Assembly (NCBI GenBank): GCA_963585895.1
Contig: OY757916.1
Span: 17,613,129-17,677,128, forward strand
Length of the DNA stretch: 64,000 bases
Reading direction: 5' to 3'
Source: Sepioteuthis lessoniana
Taxonomy: Eukaryota > Mollusca > Cephalopoda > Myopsida > Loliginidae
Positions 19,955 through 35,100 of the stretch are shown here, in pieces (position 1 is the stretch's first letter; each line of letters opens with the position of its first letter). A model generated the notes under the pieces. The model searched no databases, was not told the DNA's origin, and saw nothing but the letters and a program-made list of their open reading frames with translations. The position numbers and the translations under genes are program-made.

Positions 19955-20268
19955 AAATATAACCATATTTACCAACCCCTTCGTTCGGGCAGGATATGGC
20001 ACAAAGTTAATTTTTAAGCGGAGTTTAACAGGTTTGAATTCAGAGTTTTTCTTCTCCTAGACTAGTTGCCTGACCAAGGCTGAAGAACCTAGTCTGCCCT
20101 ACCATTTACCCATTGCTGGAGGGAGAATTATTGGATTCATACCTTTCCCAAGAATATCAGTGCTATGCGAATCAGTCTCGTCCAGGTTTTGAACTCGTGT
20201 CGCTGTGTCCAAGTCCTACAACGATAACCATTACACCACGGGCACTTCCATTTTTAAAAAAATATAAC
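19955..20268 (-). mobile_element. tRNA-derived SINE, family A, nested in X5
   Basis: The 296-bp minus-strand SINE (19,964-20,259) is flanked by the exact 9-bp duplication AAATATAAC (19,955-19,963 and 20,260-20,268). The A-box complement CGATAACCATTACACCACG and B-box complement GGTTTTGAACTCG are clear. Confidence 0.87.
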
Positions 20269-20334
20269 TGTTTGAAATTTTGCTGAATTGTTTGGAACCG
20301 AACTGTTTCGACATTCAACTGTTAGTAAACAAAA

Positions 20335-20600
20335 ACTACCGGGTCATTGGCCTAATGAGTAGAGTGTTTGCAATGGTCCGGCAGACTGGGGTTCAATCCC
20401 AAGTCAAGTCATACCAAAGAATTAAAAAAAGGTACTTGATACCGCCTTGCTTAACACTCAGCATTATAAGGTAAGGATCAAGGGTAAAATGGAACGATCC
20501 AGGGAAAGGAGTAGCGCCCTCCCCTACACCTCGGTGTAATATCTATTGAAAAGGGAACCTTCGAGTCACCCTCGAGAAAGGTCGCTAACATTATTTACTT
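20335..20600 (+). mobile_element. tRNA-derived SINE, family B, nested in X5
   Basis: The best preserved family B copy: A-box-like CCTAATGAGTAGAGTG, B-box-like GGGGTTCAATCCC, body with AAGTCATACCAAAGA and GGTACTTGATACCGCC. Sequence TACTTATACTAAACTGAATTG after it resumes X5. The target duplication is not clear. Confidence 0.8.
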
Positions 20601-22319
20601 TATACTTATACTAAACTGAATTGTTTGAAATTTAATTCGGATTTAAATAACCCGAAAAAGGTTGATACGCCGTAAAACAAAACAACCAATCAAATTCCAG
20701 AGAGTTTAACGCGTTTCATTTTCTAGAAGAGATTCTGGCATGTCCACTTATCTTTTGTTAGGATGGTCAAATTTTAATCTCTTGCTTGAGTCATCGAGTC
20801 AGTATTGTTTGTCAATGGTGACCTCTTCAACCCTACATCTACTGTTTATAGCTGCATTCCTAATTTTATATTTAAAAAAAAAAAAAAAGAAAAGAAAAAA
20901 GGGAGATGAATACCGGCTGAAATCTCTTCTAGACTATTTTTGCTGGAAGATGCTAAAAAAACTGAAGCGAAATTTTTGATGTCCTTTTTCCGAAATATAC
21001 AAATTGCTTACCAGTCTTAATATTTTCATGACGTCTTATTGATTTTAGAGGTTTAAAGAAATATTTTGTCAATAGAGAGGAGGAAATCTGGAATAAAAAT
21101 TTGCTTTTTACTAACTTTTACTTCCCTAAATCAATTTAGAAAAATACAGTGAATGCTACAATGGAAACAATATGGTGGAAAACATACAACTATAGAAATA
21201 TTGGGATAGACTGAATGCCACAATAATAACAAAGTTTTCGATTTTATACAACTATAGAAATATTGGAATAGACTGAATGCCACAATAGTAACAAAGTTTT
21301 AGATTTTATACAACTATAGAAATATTGGAATAGACTGAATGCCACAATAGTAACAAGGTTTTAGATTTTATACAACTATAGAAATATTGGGAGAGACTGA
21401 ATGCCACAATAGTAACAAGGTTTTAGATTTTATACAACTATAGAAATATTGGGATAGACTGAATGCCACAATAATAACAAAGTTTTAGATTTTATACAAC
21501 TATAGAAATATTGGGATAGACTGAATGCCACAATAGTAACAAAGTTTTAGATTTTATACAACTATAGAAATATTGGGATAGACTGAATGCCACAATAGTA
21601 ACAAGGTTTTAGATTTTATACAACTATAGAAATATTGGAATAGACTGAATGCCACAATAGTAACAAGGTTTTAGATTTTATACAACTATAGAAATATTGG
21701 AATAGACTGAATTCCACAATAGTAACAAGGTTTTAGATTTTATACAACTATAGAAATATTGGGATAGACTGAATGCCACAATAGTAACAAGGTTTTAGAT
21801 TTTATACAACTATAGAAATATTGGGATAGACTGAATGCCACAATAGTAAAAAGTTTTAGATTTTATACAACTATAGAAATATTGGGATAGACTGAATGCC
21901 ACAATAATAACAAAGTTTTAGATTTTATACAACTATAGAAATATTGGAATAGACTGAATGCCACAATAGTAACAAGGTTTTAGATTTTATACAACTATAG
22001 AAATATTGGGATAGACTGAATTCCACAATAGTAACAAGGTTTTAGATTTTATACAACTATAGAAATATTGGGATAGACTGAATGCCACAATAGTAACAAG
22101 GTTTTAGATTTTATACAACTATAGAAATATTGGGATAGACTGAATGCCACAATAGTAACAAAGTTTTAGATTTTATACAACTATAGAAATATTGGGATAG
22201 ACTGAATGCCACAATAGTAACAAGGTTTTAGATTTTATACAACTATAGAAATATTGGGATAGACTGAATGCCACAATAATAACAAAGTTTTAGATTTTAT
22301 ACAACTATAGAAATATTGG

Positions 22320-23800
22320 GATAGACTGAATGCTACAAGAGTAACAAGGTTTTAGATTTTATACAACTATAGAAATATTGGGATAGACTGAATGCTACAA
22401 GAGTAACAAGGTTTTAGATTTTATACAACTATAGAAATATTGGGATAGACTGAATGCTACAAGAGTAACAAGGTTTTAGATTTTATACAACTATAGAAAT
22501 ATTGGGATAGACTGAATGCTACAAGAGTAACAAGGTTTTAGATTTTATACAACTATAGAAATATTGGGATAGACTGAATGCCACAATAGTAACAAGGTTT
22601 TAGATTTTATACAACTATAGAAATATTGGGATAGACTGAATGCCACAATAGTAACAAAGTTTTAGATTTTATACAACTATAGAAATATTGGGATAGACTG
22701 AATGCTACAAGAGTAACAAGGTTTTAGATTTTATACAACTATAGAAATATTGGGATAGACTGAATGCCACAATAATAACAAAGTTTTAGATTTTATACAA
22801 CTATAGAAATATTGGGATAGACTGAATGCCACAATAGTAACAAAGTTTTAGATTTTATACAACTATAGAAATATTGGAATAGACTGAATGCTACAAGAGT
22901 AACAAGGTTTTAGATTTTATACAACTATAGAAATATTGGGATAGACTGAATGCCACAATAATAACAAAGTTTTAGATTTTATACAACTATAGAAATATTG
23001 GGATAGACTGAATGCTACAAGAGTAACAAGGTTTTAGATTTTATACAACTATAGAAATATTGGGATAGACTGAATGCCACAATAATAACAAAGTTTTAGA
23101 TTTTATACAACTATAGAAATATTGGGATAGACTGAATGCCACAATAGTAACAAAGTTTTAGATTTTATACAACTATAGAAATATTGGGATAGACTGAATG
23201 CTACAAGAGTAACAAGGTTTTAGATTTTATACAACTATAGAAATATTGGGATAGACTGAATGCTACAAGAGTAACAAGGTTTTAGATTTTATACAACTAT
23301 AGAAATATTGGGATAGACTGAATGCTACAAGAGTAACAAGGTTTTAGATTTTATACAACTATAGAAATATTGGGATAGACTGAATGCCACAATAATAACA
23401 AAGTTTTAGATTTTATACAACTATAGAAATATTGGGATAGACTGAATGCCACAATAGTAACAAAGTTTTAGATTTTATACAACTATAGAAATATTGGGAT
23501 AGACTGAATGCTACAAGAGTAACAAGGTTTTAGATTTTATACAACTATAGAAATATTGGGATAGACTGAATGCCACAATAATAACAAAGTTTTAGATTTT
23601 ATACAACTATAGAAATATTGGGATAGACTGAATGCCACAATAGTAACAAAGTTTTAGATTTTATACAACTATAGAAATATTGGGATAGATTGAATGCTAC
23701 AAGAGTAACAAGGTTTTAGATTTTATACAACTATAGAAATATTGGGATAGACTGAATGCTACAAGAGTAACAAGGTTTTAGATTTTATACAACTATAGAA
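22320..23800 (+). repeat. Satellite subfamily zone (GCTACAAGAG variant)
   Basis: Monomers with GAATGCTACAAGAGTAACAAGG occur only in this left zone, mixed with the major types in repeating orders. The AAGG ending is confined to about 21,350-23,800; the rest of the array has AAAG. Confidence 0.85.
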
Positions 23801-24359
23801 ATATTGGGATGACTGAATGCCACAATAATAACAAAGTTTTAGATTTTATACAACTATAGAAATATTGGAATAGACTGAATGCCACAATAGTAACAAAGTT
23901 TTAGATTTTATACAACTATAGAAATATTGGAATAGACTGAATGCCACAATAGTAACAAAGTTTTAGATTTTATACAACTATAGAAATATTGGGATAGACT
24001 GAATGCCACAATAGTAACAAAGTTTTAGATTTTATACAACTATAGAAATATTGGGATAGACTGAATGCCACAATAATAACAAAGTTTTAGATTTTATACA
24101 ACTATAGAAATATTGGGATAGACTGAATGCCACAATAGTAACAAAGATTTAGATTTTATACAACTATAGAAATATTGGGATAGACTGAATGCCACAATAA
24201 TAACAAAGTTTTAGATTTTATACAACTATAGAAATATTGGGATAGACTGAATGCCACAATAGTAACAAAGTTTTAGATTTTATACAACTATAGAAATATT
24301 GGAATAGACTGAATGCCACAATAATAACAAAGTTTTAGATTTTATACAACTATAGAAAT

Positions 24360-26160
24360 ATTGGGATAGACTGAATGCCACAATAGTAACAAAGTTTTAG
24401 ATTTTATACAACTATAGAAATATTGGGATAGACTGAATGCCACAATAGTAACAAAGTTTTAGATTTTATACAACTATAGAAATATTGGAATAGACTGAAT
24501 GCCACAATAGTAACAAAGTTTTAGATTTTATACAACTATAGAAATATTGGGATAGACTGAATGCCACAATAATAACAAAGTTTTAGATTTTATACAACTA
24601 TAGAAATATTGGGATAGACTGAATGCCACAATAATAACAAAGTTTTAGATTTTATACAACTATAGAAATATTGGGATAGACTGAATGCCACAATAGTAAC
24701 AAAGTTTTAGATTTTATACAACTATAGAAATATTGGAATAGACTGAATGCCACAATAATAACAAAGTTTTAGATTTTATACAACTATAGAAATATTGGGA
24801 TAGACTGAATGCCACAATAGTAACAAAGTTTTAGATTTTATACAACTATAGAAATATTGGGATAGACTGAATGCCACAATAGTAACAAAGTTTTAGATTT
24901 TATACAACTATAGAAATATTGGGATAGACTGAATGCCACAATAGTAACAAAGATTTAGATTTTATACAACTATAGAAATATTGGAATAGACTGAATGCCA
25001 CAATAATAACAAAGTTTTAGATTTTATACAACTATAGAAATATTGGGATAGACTGAATGCCACAATAGTAACAAAGTTTTAGATTTTATACAACTATAGA
25101 AATATTGGAATAGACTGAATGCCACAATAGTAACAAAGTTTTAGATTTTATACAACTATAGAAATATTGGGATAGACTGAATGCCACAATAATAACAAAG
25201 TTTTAGATTTTATACAACTATAGAAATATTGGGATAGACTGAATGCCACAATAATAACAAAGTTTTAGATTTTATACAACTATAGAAATATTGGGATAGA
25301 CTGAATGCCACAATAGTAACAAAGTTTTAGATTTTATACAACTATAGAAATATTGGAATAGACTGAATGCCACAATAATAACAAAGTTTTAGATTTTATA
25401 CAACTATAGAAATATTGGGATAGACTGAATGCCACAATAGTAACAAAGTTTTAGATTTTATACAACTATAGAAATATTGGGATAGACTGAATGCCACAAT
25501 AGTAACAAAGTTTTAGATTTTATACAACTATAGAAATATTGGGATAGACTGAATGCCACAATAGTAACAAAGTTTTAGATTTTATACAACTATAGAAATA
25601 TTGGAATAGACTGAATGCCACAATAATAACAAAGTTTTAGATTTTATACAACTATAGAAATATTGGGATAGACTGAATGCCACAATAGTAACAAAGTTTT
25701 AGATTTTATACAACTATAGAAATATTGGAATAGACTGAATGCCACAATAGTAACAAAGTTTTAGATTTTATACAACTATAGAAATATTGGGATAGACTGA
25801 ATGCCACAATAATAACAAAGTTTTAGATTTTATACAACTATAGAAATATTGGGATAGACTGAATGCCACAATAATAACAAAGTTTTAGATTTTATACAAC
25901 TATAGAAATATTGGGATAGACTGAATGCCACAATAGTAACAAAGTTTTAGATTTTATACAACTATAGAAATATTGGAATAGACTGAATGCCACAATAATA
26001 ACAAAGTTTTAGATTTTATACAACTATAGAAATATTGGGATAGACTGAATGCCACAATAGTAACAAAGTTTTAGATTTTATACAACTATAGAAATATTGG
26101 GATAGACTGAATGCCACAATAGTAACAAAGTTTTAGATTTTATACAACTATAGAAATATT
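24360..26160 (+). repeat. 620-bp higher-order repeat (10-mer), ~3 copies
   Basis: The GGAATAG variant recurs at 24,735/25,355/25,975, at 24,983/25,603 and at 24,487/25,107/25,727, each series exactly 620 bp (10 monomers) apart. The monomer order is repeated as a block, so the amplified unit here was the 10-mer. Confidence 0.88.
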
Positions 26161-29100
26161 GGGATAGACTGAATGCCACAATAATAACAAAGTTTTAGAT
26201 TTTATACAACTATAGAAATATTGGGATAGACTGAATGCCACAATAATAACAAAGTTTTAGATTTTATACAACTATAGAAATATTGGAATAGACTGAATGC
26301 CACAATAGTAACAAAGATTTAGATTTTATACAACTATAGAAATATTGGGATAGACTGAATGCCACAATAATAACAAAGTTTTAGATTTTATACAACTATA
26401 GAAATATTGGGATAGACTGAATGCCACAATAGTAACAAAGTTTTAGATTTTATACAACTATAGAAATATTGGGATAGAATGAATGCCACAATAGTAACAA
26501 AGTTTTAGATTTTATACAACTATAGAAATATTGGGATAGACTGAATGCCACAATAGTAACAAAGTTTTAGATTTTATACAACTATAGAAATATTGGAATA
26601 GACTGAATGCCACAATAGTAACAAAGATTTAGATTTTATACAACTATAGAAATATTGGGATAGACTGAATGCCACAATAATAACAAAGTTTTAGATTTTA
26701 TACAACTATAGAAATATTGGGATAGACTGAATGCCACAATAATAACAAAGTTTTAGATTTTATACAACTATAGAAATATTGGGATAGACTGAATGCCACA
26801 ATAATAACAAAGTTTTAGATTTTATACAACTATAGAAATATTGGGATAGACTGAATGCCACAATAATAACAAAGTTTTAGATTTTATACAACTATAGAAA
26901 TATTGGGATAGACTGAATGCCACAATAATAACAAAGTTTTAGATTTTATACAACTATAGAAATATTGGGATAGACTGAATGCCACAATAGTAACAAAGTT
27001 TTAGATTTTATACAACTATAGAAATATTGGGATAGACTGAATGCCACAATAGTAACAAAGTTTTAGATTTTATACAACTATAGAAATATTGGAATAGACT
27101 GAATGCCACAATAGTAACAAAGATTTAGATTTTATACAACTATAGAAATATTGGGATAGACTGAATGCCACAATAATAACAAAGTTTTAGATTTTATACA
27201 ACTATAGAAATATTGGGATAGACTGAATGCCACAATAATAACAAAGTTTTAGATTTTATACAACTATAGAAATATTGGGATAGACTGAATGCCACAATAG
27301 TAACAAAGTTTTAGATTTTATACAACTATAGAAATATTGGGATAGACTGAATGCCACAATAGTAACAAAGTTTTAGATTTTATACAACTATAGAAATATT
27401 GGGATAGACTGAATGCCACAATAGTAACAAAGTTTTAGATTTTATACAACTATAGAGATATTGGGATAGACTGAATGCCACAATAATAACAAAGTTTTAG
27501 ATTTTATACAACTATAGAAATATTGGGATAGACTGAATGCCACAATAGTAACAAAGATTTAGATTTTATACAACTATAGAAATATTGGGATAGACTGAAT
27601 GCCACAATAGTAACAAAGTTTTAGATTTTATACAACTATAGAAATATTGGGATAGACTGAATGCCACAATAATAACAAAGTTTTAGATTTTATACAACTA
27701 CAGAAATATTGGGATAGACTGAATGCCACAATAATAACAAAGATTTAGATTTTATACAACTATAGAAATATTGGGATAGACTGAATGCCACAACAATAAC
27801 AAAGTTTTAGATTTTATACAACTATAGAAATATTGGGATAGACTGAATGCCACAATAATAACAAAGTTTTAGATTTTATACAACTATAGAAATATTGGGA
27901 TAGACTGAATGCCACAATAGTAACAAAGTTTTAGATTTTATACAACTATAGAAATATTGGGATAGACTGAATGCCACAATAATAACAAAGTTTTAGATTT
28001 TATACAACTATAGAAATATTGGGATAGACTGAATGCCACAATAATAACAAAGTTTTAGATTTTATACAACTATAGAAATATTGGGATAGACTGAATGCCA
28101 CAACAATAACAAAGTTTTAGATTTTATACAACTATAGAAATATTGGAATAGACTGAATGCCACAATAATAACAAAGTTTTAGATTTTATACAACTATAGA
28201 AATATTGGGATAGACTGAATGCCACAACAATAACAAAGTTTTAGATTTTATACAACTATAGAAATATTGGGATAGACTGAATGCCACAATAATAACAAAG
28301 TTTTAGATTTTATACAACTATAGAAATATTGGGATAGACTGAATGCCACAACAATAACAAAGTTTTAGATTTTATACAACTATAGAAATATTGGGATAGA
28401 CTGAATGCCACAACAATAACAAAGTTTTAGATTTTATACAACTATAGAAATATTGGGATAGACTGAATGCCACAATAATAACAAAGTTTTAGATTTTATA
28501 CAACTATAGAAATATTGGGATAGACTGAATGCCACAATAATAACAAAGTTTTAGATTTTATACAACTATAGAAATATTGGGATAGACTGAATGCCACAAT
28601 AATAACAAAGTTTTAGATTTTATACAACTATAGAAATATTGGGATAGACTGAATGCCACAATAATAACAAAGTTTTAGATTTTATACAACTATAGAAATA
28701 TTGGGATAGACTGAATGCCACAATAATAACAAAGTTTTAGATTTTATACAACTATAGAAATATTGGGATAGACTGAATGCCACAATAATAACAAAGTTTT
28801 AGATTTTATACAACTATAGAAATATTGGGATAGACTGAATGCCACAATAGTAACAAAGTTTTAGATTTTATACAACTATAGAAATATTGGGATAGACTGA
28901 ATGCCACAATAATAACAAAGTTTTAGATTTTATACAACTATAGAAATATTGGGATAGACTGAATGCCACAATAGTAACAAAGTTTTAGATTTTATACAAC
29001 TATAGAAATATTGGAATAGACTGAATGCCACAATAATAACAAAGTTTTAGATTTTATACAACTATAGAAATATTGGGATAGACTGAATGCCACAATAGTA

Positions 29101-32100
29101 ACAAAGTTTTAGATTTTATACAACTATAGAAATATTGGGATAGACTGAATGCCACAATAGTAACAAAGTTTTAGATTTTATACAACTATAGAGATATTGG
29201 GATAGACTGAATGCCACAATAGTAACAAAGATTTAGATTTTATACAACTATAGAAATATTGGGATAGACTGAATGCCACAATAATAACAAAGTTTTAGAT
29301 TTTATACAACTATAGAAATATTGGGATAGACTGAATGCCACAATAATAACAAAGTTTTAGATTTTATACAACTATAGAAATATTGGGATAGACTGAATGC
29401 CACAACAATAACAAAGTTTTAGATTTTATACAACTATAGAAATATTGGGATAGACTGAATGCCACAATAATAACAAAGTTTTAGATTTTATACAACTATA
29501 GAAATATTGGGATAGACTGAATGCCACAATAGTAACAAAGTTTTAGATTTTATACAACTATAGAAATATTGGGATAGACTGAATGCCACAATAGTAACAA
29601 AGTTTTAGATTTTATACAACTATAGAAATATTGGGATAGACTGAATGCCACAATAATAACAAAGTTTTAGATTTTATACAACTATAGAAATATTGGGATA
29701 GACTGAATGCCACAATAGTAACAAAGTTTTAGATTTTATACAACTATAGAAATATTGGGATAGACTGAATGCCACAATAGTAACAAAGTTTTAGATTTTA
29801 TACAACTATAGAAATATTGGGATAGACTGAATGCCACAATAGTAACAAAGTTTTAGATTTTATACAACTATAGAAATATTGGGATAGACTGAATGCCACA
29901 ACAATAACAAAGTTTTAGATTTTATACAACTATAGAAATATTGGGATAGACTGAATGCCACAATAATAACAAAGTTTTAGATTTTATACAACTATAGAAA
30001 TATTGGGATAGACTGAATGCCACAACAATAACAAAGTTTTAGATTTTATACAACTATAGAAATATTGGGATAGACTGAATGCCACAACAATAACAAAGTT
30101 TTAGATTTTATACAACTATAGAAATATTGGGATAGACTGAATGCCACAATAATAACAAAGTTTTAGATTTTATACAACTATAGAAATATTGGGATAGACT
30201 GAATGCCACAATAGTAACAAAGTTTTAGATTTTATACAACTATAGAAATATTGGGATAGACTGAATGCCACAATAATAACAAAGTTTTAGATTTTATACA
30301 ACTATAGAAATATTGGGATAGACTGAATGCCACAATAATAACAAAGTTTTAGATTTTATACAACTATAGAAATATTGGGATAGACTGAATGCCACAATAG
30401 TAACAAAGTTTTAGATTTTATACAACTATAGAAATATTGGGATAGACTGAATGCCACAATAATAACAAAGTTTTAGATTTTATACAACTATAGAAATATT
30501 GGGATAGACTGAATGCCACAATAATAACAAAGTTTTAGATTTTATACAACTATAGAAATATTGGGATAGACTGAATGCCACAATAGTAACAAAGTTTTAG
30601 ATTTTATACAACTATAGAAATATTGGGATAGACTGAATGCCACAATAATAACAAAGTTTTAGATTTTATACAACTATAGAAATATTGGGATAGACTGAAT
30701 GCCACAATAATAACAAAGTTTTAGATTTTATACAACTATAGAAATATTGGGATAGACTGAATGCCACAACAATAACAAAGTTTTAGATTTTATACAACTA
30801 TAGAAATATTGGGATAGACTGAATGCCACAATAATAACAAAGTTTTAGATTTTATACAACTATAGAAATATTGGGATAGACTGAATGCCACAATAGTAAC
30901 AAAGTTTTAGATTTTATACAACTATAGAAATATTGGGATAGACTGAATGCCACAATAATAACAAAGTTTTAGATTTTATACAACTATAGAAATATTGGGA
31001 TAGACTGAATGCCACAATAATAACAAAGTTTTAGATTTTATACAACTATAGAAATATTGGGATACACTGAATGCCACAATAGTAACAAAGTTTTAGATTT
31101 TATACAACTATAGAAATATTGGGATAGACTGAATGCCACAATAATAACAAAGTTTTAGATTTTATACAACTATAGAAATATTGGGATAGACTGAATGCCA
31201 CAATAGTAACAAAGTTTTAGATTTTATACAACTATAGAAATATTGGAATAGACTGAATGCCACAATAATAACAAAGTTTTAGATTTTATACAACTATAGA
31301 AATATTGGGATAGACTGAATGCCACAATAGTAACAAAGTTTTAGATTTTATACAACTATAGAAATATTGGGATAGACTGAATGCCACAACAATAACAAAG
31401 TTTTAGATTTTATACAACTATAGAAATATTGGAATAGACTGAATGCCACAATAATAACAAAGTTTTAGATTTTATACAACTATAGAAATATTGGGATAGA
31501 CTGAATGCCACAATAGTAACAAAGTTTTAGATTTTATACAACTATAGAAATATTGGAATAGACTGAATGCCACAATAATAACAAAGTTTTAGATTTTATA
31601 CAACTATAGAAATATTGGGATAGACTGAATGCCACAATAGTAACAAAGTTTTAGATTTTATACAACTATAGAAATATTGGGATAGACTGAATGCCACAAT
31701 AGTAACAAAGTTTTAGATTTTATACAACTATAGAGATATTGGGATAGACTGAATGCCACAATAGTAACAAAGATTTAGATTTTATACAACTATAGAAATA
31801 TTGGGATAGACTGAATGCCACAATAATAACAAAGTTTTAGATTTTATACAACTATAGAAATATTGGGATAGACTGAATGCCACAATAATAACAAAGTTTT
31901 AGATTTTATACAACTATAGAAATATTGGGATAGACTGAATGCCACAATAGTAACAAAGTTTTAGATTTTATACAACTATAGAAATATTGGGATAGACTGA
32001 ATGCCACAATAGTAACAAAGTTTTAGATTTTATACAACTATAGAAATATTGGGATAGACTGAATGCCACAATAATAACAAAGTTTTAGATTTTATACAAC

Positions 32101-35100
32101 TATAGAAATATTGGGATAGACTGAATGCCACAATAGTAACAAAGTTTTAGATTTTATACAACTATAGAAATATTGGGATAGACTGAATGCCACAATAGTA
32201 ACAAAGTTTTAGATTTTATACAACTATAGAAATATTGGGATAGACTGAATGCCACAACAATAACAAAGTTTTAGATTTTATACAACTATAGAAATATTGG
32301 GATAGACTGAATGCCACAATAATAACAAAGTTTTAGATTTTATACAACTATAGAAATATTGGGATAGACTGAATGCCACAATAATAACAAAGTTTTAGAT
32401 TTTATACAACTATAGAAATATTGGGATAGACTGAATGCCACAACAATAACAAAGTTTTAGATTTTATACAACTATAGAAATATTGGGATAGACTGAATGC
32501 CACAATAATAACAAAGTTTTAGATTTTATACAACTATAGAAATATTGGGATAGACTGAATGCCACAACAATAACAAAGTTTTAGATTTTATACAACTATA
32601 GAAATATTGGGATAGACTGAATGCCACAACAATAACAAAGTTTTAGATTTTATACAACTATAGAAATATTGGGATAGACTGAATGCCACAATAATAACAA
32701 AGTTTTAGATTTTATACAACTATAGAAATATTGGGATAGACTGAATGCCACAATAATAACAAAGTTTTAGATTTTATACAACTATAGAAATATTGGGATA
32801 GACTGAATGCCACAATAATAACAAAGTTTTAGATTTTATACAACTATAGAAATATTGGGATAGACTGAATGCCACAATAATAACAAAGTTTTAGATTTTA
32901 TACAACTATAGAAATATTGGGATAGACTGAATGCCACAATAGTAACAAAGTTTTAGATTTTATACAACTATAGAAATATTGGGATAGACTGAATGCCACA
33001 ATAATAACAAAGTTTTAGATTTTATACAACTATAGAAATATTGGGATAGACTGAATGCCACAATAGTAACAAAGTTTTAGATTTTATACAACTATAGAAA
33101 TATTGGAATAGACTGAATGCCACAATAATAACAAAGTTTTAGATTTTATACAACTATAGAAATATTGGGATAGACTGAATGCCACAATAGTAACAAAGTT
33201 TTAGATTTTATACAACTATAGAAATATTGGGATAGACTGAATGCCACAATAGTAACAAAGTTTTAGATTTTATACAACTATAGAGATATTGGGATAGACT
33301 GAATGCCACAATAGTAACAAAGATTTAGATTTTATACAACTATAGAAATATTGGGATAGACTGAATGCCACAATAATAACAAAGTTTTAGATTTTATACA
33401 ACTATAGAAATATTGGGATAGACTGAATGCCACAACAATAACAAAGTTTTAGATTTTATACAACTATAGAAATATTGGGATAGACTGAATGCCACAATAA
33501 TAACAAAGTTTTAGATTTTATACAACTATAGAAATATTGGGATAGACTGAATGCCACAATAGTAACAAAGTTTTAGATTTTATACAACTATAGAAATATT
33601 GGGATAGACTGAATGCCACAATAGTAACAAAGTTTTAGATTTTATACAACTATAGAAATATTGGAATAGACTGAATGCTACAATAATAACAAAGTTTTAG
33701 ATTTTATACAACTATAGAAATATTGGGATAGACTGAATGCCACAATAGTAACAAAGTTTTAGATTTTATACAACTATAGAAATATTGGGATAGACTGAAT
33801 GCCACAATAGTAACAAAGTTTTAGATTTTATACAACTATAGAAATATTGGGATAGACTGAATGCCACAATAATAACAAAGTTTTAGATTTTATACAACTA
33901 TAGAAATATTGGGATAGACTGAATGCCACAATAGTAACAAAGTTTTAGATTTTATACAACTATAGAAATATTGGGATAGACTGAATGCCACAATAATAAC
34001 AAAGTTTTAGATTTTATACAACTATAGAAATATTGGGATAGACTGAATGCCACAATAATAACAAAGTTTTAGATTTTATACAACTATAGAAATATTGGGA
34101 TAGACTGAATGCCACAACAATAACAAAGATTTAGATTTTATACAACTATAGAAATATTGGGATAGACTGAATGCCACAACAATAACAAAGTTTTAGATTT
34201 CATACAACTATAGAAATATTGGGATAGACTGAATGCCACAATAATAACAAAGTTTTAGATTTTATACAACTATAGAAATATTGGGATAGACTGAATGCCA
34301 CAATAGTAACAAAGTTTTAGATTTTATACAACTATAGAAATATTGGGATAGACTGAATGCCACAATAATAACAAAGTTTTAGATTTTATACAACTATAGA
34401 AATATTGGGATAGACTGAATGCCACAATAATAACAAAGTTTTAGATTTTATACAACTATAGAAATATTGGGATAGACTGAATGCCACAATAATAACAAAG
34501 TTTTAGATTTTATACAACTATAGAAATATTGGAATAGACTGAATGCCACAATAATAACAAAGTTTTAGATTTTATACAACTATAGAAATATTGGGATAGA
34601 CTGAATGCCACAATAGTAACAAAGTTTTAGATTTTATACAACTATAGAAATATTGGAATAGACTGAATGCCACAATAATAACAAAGTTTTAGATTTTATA
34701 CAACTATAGAAATATTGGGATAGACTGAATGCCACAACAATAACAAAGATTTAGATTTTATACAACTATAGAAATATTGGGATAGACTGAATGCCACAAC
34801 AATAACAAAGTTTTAGATTTTATACAACTATAGAAATATTGGGATAGACTGAATGCCACAATAATAACAAAGTTTTAGATTTTATACAACTATAGAAATA
34901 TTGGGATAGACTGAATGCCACAATAATAACAAAGATTTAGATTTTATACAACTATAGAAATATTGGGATAGACTGAATGCCACAATAATAACAAAGTTTT
35001 AGATTTTATACAACTATAGAAATATTGGGATAGACTGAATGCCACAATAATAACAAAGTTTTAGATTTTATACAACTATAGAAATATTGGGATAGACTGA

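Larger units (their letters stand above)
19548..20701 (+). mobile_element. Element X copy X5, carrying two SINEs
   Basis: X5 (19,558-20,691) is flanked by the 10-bp duplication AAATTCCAGA (19,548-19,557 and 20,692-20,701) within a minus-strand LINE. It begins TGCCAAGTCGGCTGCGG and ends GGTTGATACGCCGTAAAACAAAAC. SINE A (minus) and SINE B (plus) interrupt its subrepeats. Confidence 0.87.
19212..20810 (-). mobile_element. RLE-type LINE 3' fragment, split by X5
   Basis: Minus-strand 3' end of the LINE seen at 61.9-64 kb. The part at 20,692-20,810 encodes a piece like KFDHPNKR.WTCQNLF; the part at 19,212-19,557 has GAFGMVPKSLE and the terminal TGCTGTCAC complement. They are continuous once X5 is removed. 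Frame shifts and stops abound. Confidence 0.75.
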
